From: Tipula vernalis
Lineage: Eukaryota > Arthropoda > Insecta > Diptera > Tipulidae
Direction: 5' to 3'
Length of the DNA: 64,000 bases
Assembly (NCBI GenBank): GCA_958295665.1
Contig: OY282560.1
Span: 258,053,368-258,117,367, forward strand
In this document: in pieces, positions 47,974 through 59,300 of the stretch
How the letters are laid out: the number at the start of each line of letters is the position of its first letter
Position numbering within the stretch: the stretch's first letter is position 1
Translations under genes and position numbers: made by a program
Notes under the pieces: model-generated
What the model was told of the DNA's origin: nothing
The model's input: the letters and a program-made list of their open reading frames with translations, nothing else
Database searches by the model: none

Positions 47974-49516
47974 GGTTTTTCAGATTAAATGAAACCTTTT
48001 GCAAATTAAGTGCAAACTTTTACAAATTAAACGGAATTATTTGCAAATTAAGTGAAACATTTGATTAAATTAAATGAAACAATTTGCAAATAAATTGAAA
48101 CCCATAAAATTTTTTCTCCTGAAAGATAAGAAAATCCTTTCTGTTTTAATTTTATAATGGTACATTCACATATTATTCATAGTTCATCGGGTAATGTAAC
48201 ATTATACATAATATAAATATCATCTATTATAATATGTGGAAATATTTTTATTACAATAATAAACCACTTTTATCTCAACCAAGAAACAACCGACGAACCG
48301 TAAATTACCAAAAGATATCTCTTGAAAAAAAAAATCTTTTAATAAAACTGTTTGAAGGAGGGGAAACAGTTCAAAATGCGGCAAATATCGCCGGACTAAA
48401 TATTAACTCTGCTAAAACAGTGCTTCGTCGTTACAGATAAAATGAATGCGAATTGTTAATAAAAAAGAAAGGAGGAAATAGACCGACAAAACTAACCGCA
48501 GAAGTATTAACCAAAATTGAACGGATAGTTGAAACTAACCCTGGTTTTACGTTGGCTATTATCAAACAAAAGCTTGCAGAACAAAACTTACCACCGAGCC
48601 TCTCAAGCATTCAAAACGGCATAAGTAAACTTCGCCAAGAACAATAGCCTTGCGGAAAGAATATGCCATGCAGTTTGCAAGTAATTAACCATAATTTGTT
48701 TTTTTATTATTATTATTTTTTTTTTTTCAAAATATAAGTATTGGAAAATTTCAGCATGGGCTGGGGGAAATATATTATGAACAAAACCGTGAAAAATTGA
48801 TATTCATCGATGAATCCGGGTTTAACCTGCATTTGCGCCGAAGGCATGCGAGGTCTAAAAAAAATACACCGACTCATATCATTCTCCCTTCAGTAAGAGG
48901 TAGAAATGTCACGCTTATAGCGGATTTAACTGATCAGGGTATTATCCAACATTAAATAATATCAAATTCGACATGCAATGGAAGTAAATTTGGTGGCTTC
49001 CTCTCAGAGTTAATTTCAAAATTGGGTGGTACCAATTATTATTTTATAATGGATAATGCCCAAATTCATAAAACGTCAGAAGTAAAGGAGCTGATTGAAA
49101 CCTCCCAAAACCAGATCCAGTATCTTCCGCCTTACTCCCCGATGTTAAATCCAATAGAAAAATCGTTCTCAAAAATTGAATCCAAAGCTCGAGATTTGTT
49201 AGTTTCTGTAATAGACCAAAATCTTGTCGATGTGATTACACAGAGCATAAATTCTGATACAGTCACAGATTGCTCCAACTTTATTTTGGATATGATGATC
49301 ACACTTCCATCAGCAGCAGCAGGGGAAGCGCCGACTTAGAAGTTAAAATTAAATTTTAATTTGTTTTAAAAAAAATTATTTTAATTTAGAGATAAAATAA
49401 AATTCTATGGGTTTCAATAAATTTGCAAATAGTTCCGTTTAATTTGCAAATAGTTCCGTTTAATTTGCAAAAGGTTTCACTTAATTTGCAAAAGGTTTCA
49501 TTTAATTTGAAAAACA
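47974..49516 (+). mobile_element. DD34E Tc1/IS630-type transposon with iterated terminal repeats, 1.5 kb
   Basis: The ends are inverted repeats of about 130 bp flanked by TA (47972-47973, 49517-49518). Each end is itself a tandem series of a 21-22 bp unit of the form TTTGCAAATTAA(A/G)(T/C)GAAAC: about six units on the left and five on the right. The left units are more diverged. The transposase lies between them on the + strand. Iterated ends are unusual for Tc1 elements, whose TIRs usually carry one or two transposase sites. Confidence 0.85.
48234..49339 (+). pseudogene. DD34E transposase of the iterated-TIR element
   Basis: 48234-48440 encodes an N-terminal helix-turn-helix (FEGGETVQNAANIAGLNINS). 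It is continued in the same frame after one stop codon (48438-48440) by KKKGGNRPTKLT and a second helical segment to 48647. After a gap with GT...TTTCAG-like ends (about 48680-48754), the catalytic core follows: KLIFIDESGFNLHLRR (first Asp) and PSVRGRNVTLIADL, to a stop near 48955. 49022-49339 has YFIMDNAQIHKTSE (second Asp) and LPPYSPMLNPIEKSFSKIES (Glu), with exactly 34 residues between them, hence DD34E. Two or three stops make the copy inactive unless the gap is an intron; the others remain. Confidence 0.85.
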
Positions 49517-49611
49517 TATTTCTCACTAGTAAACAATAATTGTCGACAAGCTGCTGCAGTTGAAAATATGAAATTATCATGTTGCTATTTATGCTGCTGC
49601 AAACGAAAATA

Positions 49612-51197
49612 CAGTGCTGGGGAAAAAAAATTGGGCAAACATATTTTATTACAAATTGGAGTCTTTTTTTGCTAAAATTACAAAACTTTTGAAAGCAATT
49701 GGCTTATTGTTTCATTTTAAATACATCTATGACCTAATTTTTTGAAAAAAAAAAATTTACCTGCAATTTAGGGGGAAAACCCGAAAAATGCCAAAATTTT
49801 CAAAATGCGCTGATTGGAGTTAAAGTAATGAAATAAATTAAACACTTATTATTTAATTTTTTTTTTGTTTTTTACTGATTTATAGAAATTCTATCTTTAA
49901 TATTAATATTTTGTTGGACCGCCATTTGCTTTTATTACAGCGATACACCTCTGATTCATTGAATTTGAAATTTTTTTAGAGATTTTAGAAATTTTAATAT
50001 TACAATGGCGTTGGAACCGTTTTAAAACTTCATCGGACATAAGAGGGGATCTTGAGCGAGCAACGGGAAAACAAATTTCAGCCAGCTTAGTAAGAAAAAA
50101 AATTGTTAAAGCTGGTTTGAAAGCACTTAAACCAGTCCAGAAGCCTGAGTTCACATTACGAGTGAAAAAATAAACGTTTGCTATGGGCCCAGGAGCATGT
50201 TTCTTGAACTCAAGAGATGTGGAATGATGTGATTTTCTCCGATGAATCAAAATTCAAGCTGAATGTTGGAGATGGAAGAATGCTCGTAAGGAGAGAATCT
50301 CGCGAGAGGCTTAGCAACGAATGTCTTTTAGGACTTCAATCGGAAAATGAAGGGATTATGGTCTGGGGTTACTTTTCTGGAAATGAAACCGGTCGATTTT
50401 GCTTCCTTAGTTCCAAAATTACAGCAGCTGTTTATCTGCAGGTCCTACATAACGAATTTGAGCCTTCTGTGTTTAAGCTTTTTGGCGACACTTGCAGATT
50501 TATTTTTCAACAAGACAAAGCTCCGTGCCATACCGCCAAAGTTGTGAGTTATTAAATTTGAATTATAGATAGAAAAATTGACTTTCAGATAAAAATAAAT
50601 AATTTGTTAAAAACTTGTTTTTTTTGTTATCCCCATATAAAAGTAAAAAAGTACTTCGAAGAAAAAATTCGATGTGTTGAGCTGGCCCCCGTACAGCCCA
50701 GACTTAAATCCCATAGAAAATATTTGGTCTATAATGCAGCTAGAAGTAGCAAGAAAGCGCCCAGAATCAATTCTAGCTTTAAAAAGTTTGTTAATGACGA
50801 TTTGGGAATCCATACCTTCTACGACTTTGAAAAATTTATCAAATTCAATGAATCAGAGGTGTATCGCTATAATAAAAGCAAATGGCGGTTCAACAAAATA
50901 TTAATATTAAAGATAGAATTTCTATAAATCAGTAAAAAACAAAAAAAAAATTAAATAATAAGTGTTTAATTTATTTCATTACTTTAACTCCAATCAGCGT
51001 ATTTTAAATATTTTGGTATTTTTCGGGGCTTCCCCCTAAATTGCAGGTACATTTTTTTTTTTTTTCAAAAAATTAGGTCATAGATGTATTTAAAATGAAA
51101 CAATAAGCCAATTGCTTTCAAAAGTTGTGTAATTTTAGCAAAAAAAGACTCCAATTTGTAGTAAAATATGTTTGCCCATTTTTTTTCCCCAGCACTG
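49612..51197 (+). mobile_element. Tc1-type transposon with about 370-bp inverted ends, 1.6 kb
   Basis: Starts CAGTGCTGGGGAAAAAAAAT and ends with its inverted copy; TA flanks both sides (49610-49611, 51198-51199). The inverted match extends from 49612 to about 49980 and from about 50830 to 51197, well past normal TIRs. It includes the last ~20 codons of the transposase, which therefore appear a second time on the minus strand at the left end (INSMNQRCIAVIKANGG). The left end thus looks like an inverted duplicate of the right end. It lies only 95 bp from the neighbouring DD34E element. Confidence 0.9.
49990..50904 (+). pseudogene. Tc1-type transposase, N-terminally truncated and interrupted
   Basis: Begins abruptly after the inverted-duplicate end with part of the second helix-turn-helix (WRWNRFKTSSDIRGDLERAT, then LVRKKIVKAGLKALKP). 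After a frameshift near 50170 and a stop, it continues WNDVIFSDESKFKL (first Asp), GIMVWGYFSGN and FIFQQDKAPCHTAKV (second Asp). A non-coding gap of about 100 bp (50545-50670) follows, possibly an insertion. Then LSWPPYSPDLNPIENIWSIM (Glu) and the C-terminus NSMNQRCIAIIKANGGSTKY follow in the frame 50674-50904. The N-terminal ~60 residues of a normal Tc1 transposase are absent, lost where the inverted duplication replaced the original left end. Confidence 0.88.
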
Positions 51198-51659
51198 TAT
51201 ATTCATTGAATCGTTGACTTTTTATTTTGATGATATAAAATGCTAAGGCGACCATAATAATTTATTCTGCTTGTGTAAAAAATTATCATAGGAAAAGACC
51301 ATGATAATTTGGGTGCATGCGGTTTTTTCAAATGAATGCCAAAAAGCTTCCCGAAAACTTGATACGTAGGCAAACTTTTAAAATGAACGTATATCTAATA
51401 TATTGGGTCTGATTGATAATTCGCACGGTACTGTGTAGTGCACTGTCAAAATTAACCACTGTGTTTTATTATTCAACCGGTGCACATTCACCCTACACAC
51501 TGTGTTTTATATTAAACGGGTTCAAATTCACAATATCATACGGCGTTTTGTATTTCGCCGGGGTATACATTTTTTTACATAGTGTCAAGGAATGTACACT
51601 AGATGACAAGTAAGAGCAAGCAGTGCAAATTATGAAAAAAGCTGGAAAAAGGATCATAA

Positions 51660-51893
51660 AACGATTTTATTTTAATTTTTGGAAAATGATAAATTAGGAT
51701 GGAACTTGGCTATTTCTCAACCGATTACGATGAAACTCGACAGATACAATGGAAATGGGATTCCAAAATGATATTGAGATGAAGTTCTGGAATTCGACCA
51801 ATTTGAATGAAACTTGGCTGTTTCTTAACCGATATTAGTGAAATTTGACATGTGCGATGGAAATGGGATTCTAAAATGGTTTTTGTGTAGAGT
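51660..51893 (+). repeat. 108-bp satellite, left arm of a second foldback copy (part 1)
   Basis: About two monomers (GATGGAACTTGGC, CAACCGATTA, GAAATGGGATTC). The array is interrupted at about 51893 by an unrelated insertion and resumes near 52396. Confidence 0.85.
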
Positions 51894-52392
51894 CTGTAGC
51901 AAACAGGCCTCCATTATGGACCTATTGTTTTGATTAGAAGAAAAACTAAGTCTGAACAGAAACTACACGAATTTATCCATCAGTGGATTTATTTACGATA
52001 ACATAAAAATTGTAAAAAAAAATTCTTGTCTTTATTTAATCACATTTAGGTACTGTTTTTATTTTATTACCATATGAACTTCATAATTATATTTTTTTGT
52101 TCAATAAATTTTATTTTTGCACACAAAACAATATATCTGTATATCGGATTAACTTATCCGTTTTTCGTCACCATACAATCACCACTGATCAGTCCATGTC
52201 ATTCTTAACCGTCCGTTTTTATACTCTCTCCAAACAATAGAAAACCAATACTAACGTACCAACAATCAGATCATAAAATTTTTAATTTTTCTAAAATATG
52301 TCAACCTGAAATTTCTCCTATAAAAGTATTAATGGGAAATTTCGAGTACTCACATTTTTCTAACATGTTGGTTGCCAGGAATTACATTGAGG
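51894..52392. mobile_element. Insertion of about 500 bp in satellite, solo-LTR-like
   Basis: It interrupts the satellite between AAAATGGTTTTT and GTCCTGGAATAATAGCC. It has no coding sequence, is AT-rich, and contains a run resembling LTR U3/R sequence, with ACTCTCTCCAAACAATAG and a polyadenylation-like AATAAA. Exact ends and a target duplication were not resolved, so solo LTR is an inference. Confidence 0.4.
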
Positions 52393-52915
52393 TCTTACAA
52401 GTCCTGGAATAATAGCCAAGTAGGATGGAACTTTACTGTTCCTTGGCCGATTTTAGTGAAATTTGGCATATGTGTTGGAAATGGGATTCTAAAATGAGTT
52501 TTAGATAAAGTCCTGGAATATGGCCAGTTAAGATAGAACGTGACTATTCCGTAACCGATTATGATGAAATTTTTCATATGAGGTAGAGCTGGGATTCTAA
52601 AATTATTTTTCAATGAAAAAGATAAGATCCCATTTCAATCTCAAATGTCCAATTTCACTAAAATCGGTTTAAAAATTGCTAAGTTCCATACTAATAGGCG
52701 ATATCTTAGGCTATAACTTAGCAATTTTTAAACGGATTTTAGCGAAATTTGACATTTGATATTGAAATGGGTTCCTCAATTTATTTTAGATATGGTCCTG
52801 GAATACCGCCGATTAGGATAGAATTTGGCTATTCTTTAACTGGTTAATGATGAAATTCTACATGCGCTATGGAAATGAAATTCTAAAATGATTTTTCTAA
52901 TCCGGGACCCTACAC
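52393..52915 (+). repeat. 108-bp satellite, left arm of the second foldback copy (part 2)
   Basis: Diverged monomers in mixed orientation; 52620-52700 is inverted relative to the rest. They end with TTTTTCTAATCCGGGACCCT then ACACTA. The first foldback's left array ends the same way at 40925-40957 (TTTTTCTAATTCCGGGGTCC then TACACTA), so the two share a fixed array-loop boundary. Confidence 0.8.
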
Positions 52916-54535
52916 TATACAGTGTGGGTATACCTAACCAAGTAACATTGTGCTACCTACTAGTTCTGACATTGGTATAGAAAAGTTCTAAAACAGCAAA
53001 CGAGGAGCTAATCACCACAGTACAGCATGAATGTATACACACCAAGCTTTAGAGTAAAAAACTGTGGCTCTTTAAAGTATGTTTGCAGCACTGTTAAATT
53101 TAATCTTTTAAAGAGCTCATAGCTCACAAATTTAATCTTTTAAAGAGCTCATGGAGTTAACCAAATAATACAGCTACTGATTTTATAAGAGTATTACAGT
53201 AGCAATTACAGCTGTAATACAGCTCACTAAAAACAGGTAGCTTTTATATTAGTTGGCTATAAACTTTTATAAAGTTTGGTTTATTAAGAGCTTACAAATT
53301 TATTTAAATTAAAAAGCTCGCAGCAAACTTATAAAAATAAGTTGGCTTGCAAGGCACTACATAATGTTCTTAAAAGACAGGAATGCAAATTTGCCCTCTT
53401 CTTGGCTCGTTGCTACGCCTATCCATGAGCATTACCCTAAAAACTACATTTAAAAAATACTATCAACAAGCTCGTAACAGCATGTCCACCGGACTTTACA
53501 ATCATATTTACCTACGACATATCTCATTTGAGGAACCTAAAAGAACAGTACAGTTAATTAAATTTTATTAAAACCGCAGTCATTTTCTTAACATTAAATT
53601 TATATTATCCGACTTAAGTAAAGAATTTAAAGATTTTGCTTCATCAAACGTTCAAACCTTTTCAAAAATTTTCATAGAAAATTGGTTATCGTCAGTGGTT
53701 GCTGCAACGCTGCCTTTCACCAAATTTTCAATTTGCGTGAATATTTTTAGAAAACTATTATTCGATTCGTCCTTGATGCCGTCTTCTTTTTTAAAATCTG
53801 TCATTGGTTTTCGAGAAACTGAAACATCTGTATTTTGGTTCGTTTCACTCCGTGCGACTCAACCTTCACTTGGACCTCCTTTTATAAAGGTGATTAACCG
53901 TGGATTACATCAAACCTACCTGTAAGTGACCTCTGAATTATTCTAATGGAGTGATGCAAGTGTTGGCAATGACATATTTGCAGCAATTACATCGAAATCA
54001 GATTGGGGCGAACGTGTAACATCAGAAACTTTTGTTCTGTTGCTCGTTTCTGTGGTTGGGTTGGTACTTTCGTCACTTTCGATGGAGTTATCTTATGTAT
54101 AGTGACGTTTTTGGCCAGTAGATCCTCCTCAATTTATTAGGCCAACCCAGGTCGTTTTATCTGGTAGCGCGTAGGCATTTTTTGCATTTTTGGGTGGATA
54201 CCAAAATACGCAATTTAACTCTAGCTCTTATAGGTATTATGGCTAGAACAACCTATACAGCAAATTTAAATGCCACATGCTGGAAAATAAGGCTTGAAAA
54301 GCGATGTTGTGTAGAAGAGCAGAAAATATTACTTGGGTACCACTAGAAGTTTACCAACACTACACCTGCGGTCACACACTTGTTTTTATATTCCTTTAAT
54401 TGTAATTAAATTTCCCGACAGATGTATAAGAAATATTTCAATATGAGAAACTGCAACAGCTACCAGATTCACAAAAACCTTAACAGGCAATAGGTATCAT
54501 AAAAGCTATTCTCTCTTATCGTTTCTGTGAACCAG
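52916..54535. other. Loop of the second foldback copy
   Basis: 1.6 kb between inverted satellite arms, against about 150 bp in the copy at 38.8-43.7 kb. It includes direct repeats of ATTTAATCTTTTAAAGAGCT (near 53097 and 53129), several AGAGCTC motifs and the gene remnant on the minus strand at 53640-54235. Confidence 0.6.
53640..54235 (-). pseudogene. DUF4806-like transposon-associated protein remnant
   Basis: Minus strand. 54220-54130 reads CVFWYPPKNAKNAYALPDKT then TWVGLIN, resembling the aromatic N-terminal module (W/F-x-PPK ... W) of the DUF4806-containing proteins common in insect repeats. After stops, 54090-53950 is Ser/Thr/Asp-rich (DNSIESDESTNPTTETSN, SPQSDFDVIAANM). Then 53890-53640 contains VSRKPMTDFKKEDGIKDESN and FLKIFTQIENLVKGS, similar to the segment before the DUF4806 domain. 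The domain itself is at most a short trace (TFDEAKSLNSLLKSDN) near 53630-53580. Decayed and non-functional; family assignment is from memory of the pattern and is tentative. Confidence 0.4.
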
Positions 54536-55100
54536 GTAGAGGTTGAGGTTTATCTGCTGCGGCCAGATCAAAAATCGGTTAAGCCAAGTCCCATCCTAAT
54601 TGGCCATATTCCAGAAATTAGTTTATCAGAGTCCTACATATTTCCAACACACAAGCCAAATTTCACTAAAATCGGTTAAGTAATAGTTAAGTTCCATCCT
54701 TCTGGACCATATTTCAGAACTTAATCAAAAAATCATTTTAATCATTTTAAATTTCACTAAAATCGATTAAGGAATAGTCAAGTTCCATCCTACTCGGCCA
54801 TATTCCAGGACTTTACCCACAAATCATTTTTATAGAATCTCATTTCCAACTCAAATGCCAAATTTCACTAAAATACTAAAATCGGTTAAGGAATAGCCAG
54901 GTTCCATTCTATTTAGCCATATTCCAGAACTTTATGTAAAATTCATTTTAGAATCCCGTTTACAAGGCACATGTCAAATTTCAATAAACCGGTCAACCAA
55001 TAGTCAAGTTCCATCCTACTTGGCCGTATTCCAGAATTTTATCCAAAAATCATTTTAAAATCCCGTTTCCATCGAATAAGTCAAATTTGTCTGAAATCGG
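54536..55100 (-). repeat. 108-bp satellite, right arm of the second foldback copy
   Basis: Starts after GAGGTTTATCTGCTGCGGCC, matching GAGGTTTATCTGCTGTTGGCC at the start of the right array of the first copy (41093). About five monomers in reverse orientation follow, ending near 55095. An outer end with a CAGAG terminus was not found, so this copy is truncated or rearranged. Confidence 0.85.
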
Positions 55101-56130
55101 ACCATACTTTTTTCGTCAATTTTCGTTTAATTGATTAATCCGATTAATTTATCCATGCCCTACTTCACATAAACAAAATTAAATAAAAAAGTGAACTGAC
55201 AAATCAAAAAAAAAAAAACCTAGTACACATTGCGCAGTGTATTGCAGTGCGAATGTTCCACACCTATAAACCGTGCATGAGGGTCAACTCACTCCGTACG
55301 GTGTACACTGATAATCACTGGCCGCTCCGTGCCAATTATCAAACAGACTCATTATTTATAAGTGCACTTCTAACGATACCTAACTAGGCTGGTAATACGT
55401 ACGAGTATTATATATAAATATGGGTAATTAAGGGAATTATCAAACTGAAAAACAGTAAGGTAGGTGAAAGACAGTATTCTGATTGGAGCACAAGTTTTAC
55501 CATTTAGTTTCCTAAAGAGTATAGCACGTCCATAGATTTGTACTGCTACAAATTATATTCAAATTGCGTCCGCCAGTATTTTTGGGATACTATTTTACTA
55601 ACCATATAGCGTCAATCCCCGCAAGTATCAAACAAAAAAACTTCATAAGTTCAATGACAGTTTCTTTAATAGCCCAACCAACAAACTCCCATTAAACTAT
55701 ATAAAGAAAAATTAAATGAACAAACCAATAAAATTTATATTCAAAATCTCACGCCATTTTTAATCTTCGCCAGCATATTAATCTTCTGCTTTCCATGAAG
55801 CAACAACAACATTTATGTTAAATATAAATTTGCCCACGCACAAAATAAACTTTTACCGAAATGACTCAAAAACAAGATATTTTCTCACCCAATCGGAATA
55901 AAAAAAAAATTCAATATTTGGTTTGTATTCTCAGCAACAAATCTTGGAACGGAAGGCATGCGCACACTATTCACTCGCCATATAAAACAACATCTCAATA
56001 TCTATCCATCTAAATTATCTTATCTGTTGGTTAGCGTTTTTTTCCTTTCTTCTGTTTTCTTCTTCTTTGTTGCCTTGTTCTTTATTATGTTTTGGGTTTT
56101 TCATTTTTCTGTTGTGTAAAATTTGTGAAA
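55101..56130. other. Upstream region of capa
   Basis: AT-rich, without obvious transposon ends. Probably contains the capa enhancer and promoter; no specific factor site is asserted. Confidence 0.45.
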
Positions 56131-56136
56131 AATCGG

Positions 56137-56170
56137 TATATAAAGCGAATCGTATTCTTCATCAACAGTT
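56137..56170 (+). promoter_or_regulatory. capa core promoter: TATA box and initiator
   Basis: TATATAAAG at 56137-56145 is followed about 25-30 bp downstream by TTCATCAACAGTTAA, which resembles an insect initiator, so transcription likely starts near 56160-56165. This gives a 5' leader of about 185 nt without an upstream ATG in strong context. Strong TATA promoters are common for neuropeptide genes. Confidence 0.65.
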
Positions 56171-56348
56171 AATTTAAATTTATCCATTCAACAGTTGAAT
56201 TCGAAGCACGAACCACATTAACTAAACTAAAAGTAAAAAAAAAATTAAAAAAATTTCAAATTTATATAAATTTTGTGCGAACATTTTAATTTAGTTTTTA
56301 TTTTATTTAAGTTTTTAAGTGAAAAATTATTTAAAATTTTGGTTAAAA

Positions 56349-59300
56349 ATGTCTTACAAATTGTTCAATCACAAATCAAATGGAATTGATAGTTTTCTAT
56401 TCGGTTACACAATTTTTGTTATTCTAATAGCATCACAACTTATGAGCGGGGCTGAAGGTAAAGAAAACTGAAAATTAAGAAAATGCTGTGTGTATGTGTT
56501 TGTGTAACTTAAAATTTCGCTTAAAAATTAATAATTTGTGTGTGTCACTTATACATTTTAATTTTCCCATATTTACTTAACAAAAAGTAAATTTTATAAA
56601 TTGGAAATTAATATTTGATTAAGGTGTGAAAAATATTAAACATATAATGAGTATGGGAAATATTTGTGTGTGTTTGTGGTGTTCAGAAATTACCCTTAAA
56701 TTATCGATGGATTACTCATTCCTTGGGTGTTTTTTAATTATGCTAAGTAGTTTTTTGTGGTAATTGGTATCCAATATGGTTTGTAAATATGTTTAAATAT
56801 AATTGAGAGACCAAACAAACATATGGATATGGAAATACTTAAATAGATGATACTATTCAGTGAGGTTTTATGACGACATAATTTTTGTTCATACCATTTT
56901 CCGATTTGACAAATTGTTCGTATTTGTTATTTATACCGGCATTGAAATCTTTTATGTTACTGGTGTAATATGTACAGTGATTGATTTTCATTTAAAAATT
57001 ATAATGTGGAAAATTTTATTGCGAATATTAGTTAATTTAACATCGTTTTGAATAGTTTTAGTTTGAAATAAATTCGAGAGGTGAGGGTTTATTTCACCCT
57101 AGCCAAATCGTTGCTCATCTGTATTTTGATTGTGCAAATTGTACTCAAAAAACGTATTATATTAGATATATGTTCTAATGTTAAATAATGGCCAGTTTTT
57201 AAAATTCAAAGAAAATCAATTTAAAGCTATTGTTAAGAAAAATCCTTACCGACTCAATACGTATTTTCGGTTTTATAACGGAAAGTTAACCTAATGCTGA
57301 TAATTGGGTTTTCTATAAAGGTGCTAGCAATATTTTCTTATCTTTAGAACCTTAAGGAAATACGCCTACCTGCCTACCATGCGCCTTACCTAAAAAAGTT
57401 CTAATGATTGATATTCTTTAATTCGACGTTCAATTTGCTCCATTTGCGGAGATAGTTTGAAAATTGGCAAAATATTGCTATCTATGGTCACGGCTATCTT
57501 TTAATTTTATTTTGCTTTATAGATTTCCAATATCTTAATATTTAAAGGATCGGTCGTTAACAATGAGACCATCAATATTAGGACACAACTTCTAATTTAA
57601 ATAAAATAAAACAGAACAGTTTTTGAAGGAAATACATCAAATTTTTCAAGTTGGAAACTACTGTAAATTTAGCTGAATCTTTAGAAGTCTTTTATAGAGT
57701 AAATTTTATCAATTTTATCGTATTAAATTAAAATTGAAGATTTCTAGCCTGACTTCAAATTATCAATTTTCTGGAACAAAAATTTTCAAAATTTTCAAAA
57801 CCTAAACGAGTCGATTTATAAATTCCAATTTTCTAAAGACGCACCAGCTGTAAATTTCAATTCCTTGGAAAATTAGGCTTTTCGAATTTTGATTAATCAA
57901 TTGTTTTAAAAGATTTTCGAATTTTTAAGCCGAATTCGGGAGGAAACTTTCAGAAATTGACGATTAGTTGACAGAGCAAATTGAATTTTACTCAATTTAT
58001 TTGAAAAGTTTCAAATATGTATGTTTAGAAATTCCAAAGTCCAATATTTATAATTATAATTTAACATTTAAACAAAACAACCATCAAAGTGTGTTAATTT
58101 TCAAAACTTCCAATTTCTAACATTTGTTCCTAAATATAAAATACACAAATTTCTATAATTTTATCAAACATCATCCAAAAAATTATATTTTTTCAGTAAG
58201 TTAAGTCCACTTAAAAAAAAGCAGTAAAAAATCAATGATGAACGAATTCGTCGCCGTAACAAATGCTTGTGTTTTGTCCATTTCAGCATTTCATGGAGGT
58301 TATCTCTTACTTTGGCCGGGCTTACCTTGGAACTACCGCATGGATCGCCTCACTCGGCCATCAGGTATGGATTTACAGCGTAATACTAAAGAAGTTTTAA
58401 CGCTGTGAGTCGTCCTTCGTCATATGTCGTGGATATATTTACATCAACGACATCATGCTGATACTGAATACTCCGATCACACCGATCTACGTCCACTAAA
58501 TCGGACGTATTAACATTCACTTTGGTGATGTAATTTTTTTTACTGTTCTTTGAAAATAATATTCATGCTTATTTATCTTTACTAAATCAAGAATTGAATG
58601 TTTATGCAGTATCTAAATGTATTCAGATGCATCTAAACGCTCATTCTGTAATTTATTAAGCTTTTAGGAAATAATGAAGCTCATTGAAGTGAATTTTGCC
58701 TTATATAAAATAGACTAACCATCTGTAATACATGTAAACTCTTAGTATTTGATAAAACAATACAACTTCATCAACGAATGCTTCTATCCATGTTCAGAGA
58801 CACAATAAATAAATTAAATCAATAAACATTTGGTGTTATATAGCAAATAAATATTTCCCGCCCACCTATGGATAAAGCACCTAATCCCCTAATTAAATTT
58901 TACTGTGTTATTCTACGTTAATAAATATTTATATTAGGACACCTTTATAATCATCACCTCATTTCTTAATTAACAATTAATGGATTAGACAAAAATAATC
59001 CACGCATCACCACCATAAATATCAATAAGTTTTTTTAACATAACAAAACAAAGTTTCCCCATAAATGCTATATAATTTGCCAATATATATTTTTCTACTG
59101 ACTTTTATCACATCGGATTAGTTTCCATCCGCAACAAAATCAGCAAAACTTAGATCAAAACTTTTCTTGAAAAACTATTATTTTCGATTATTCTTTCTTG
59201 ATAGATAAATAGTTTTAGGCGATATAAGAAAGCTTTACGTTCAAAAATCTTCCATAAACGTAAAAGTTTTGAATATCACCCATTCTGTCAAAAACAAGAA

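Noticed and set aside
56860..57051. 63-codon frame in capa intron 1
   Set aside because: No splice sites matching the capa phase, no motif, composition like the surrounding intron.
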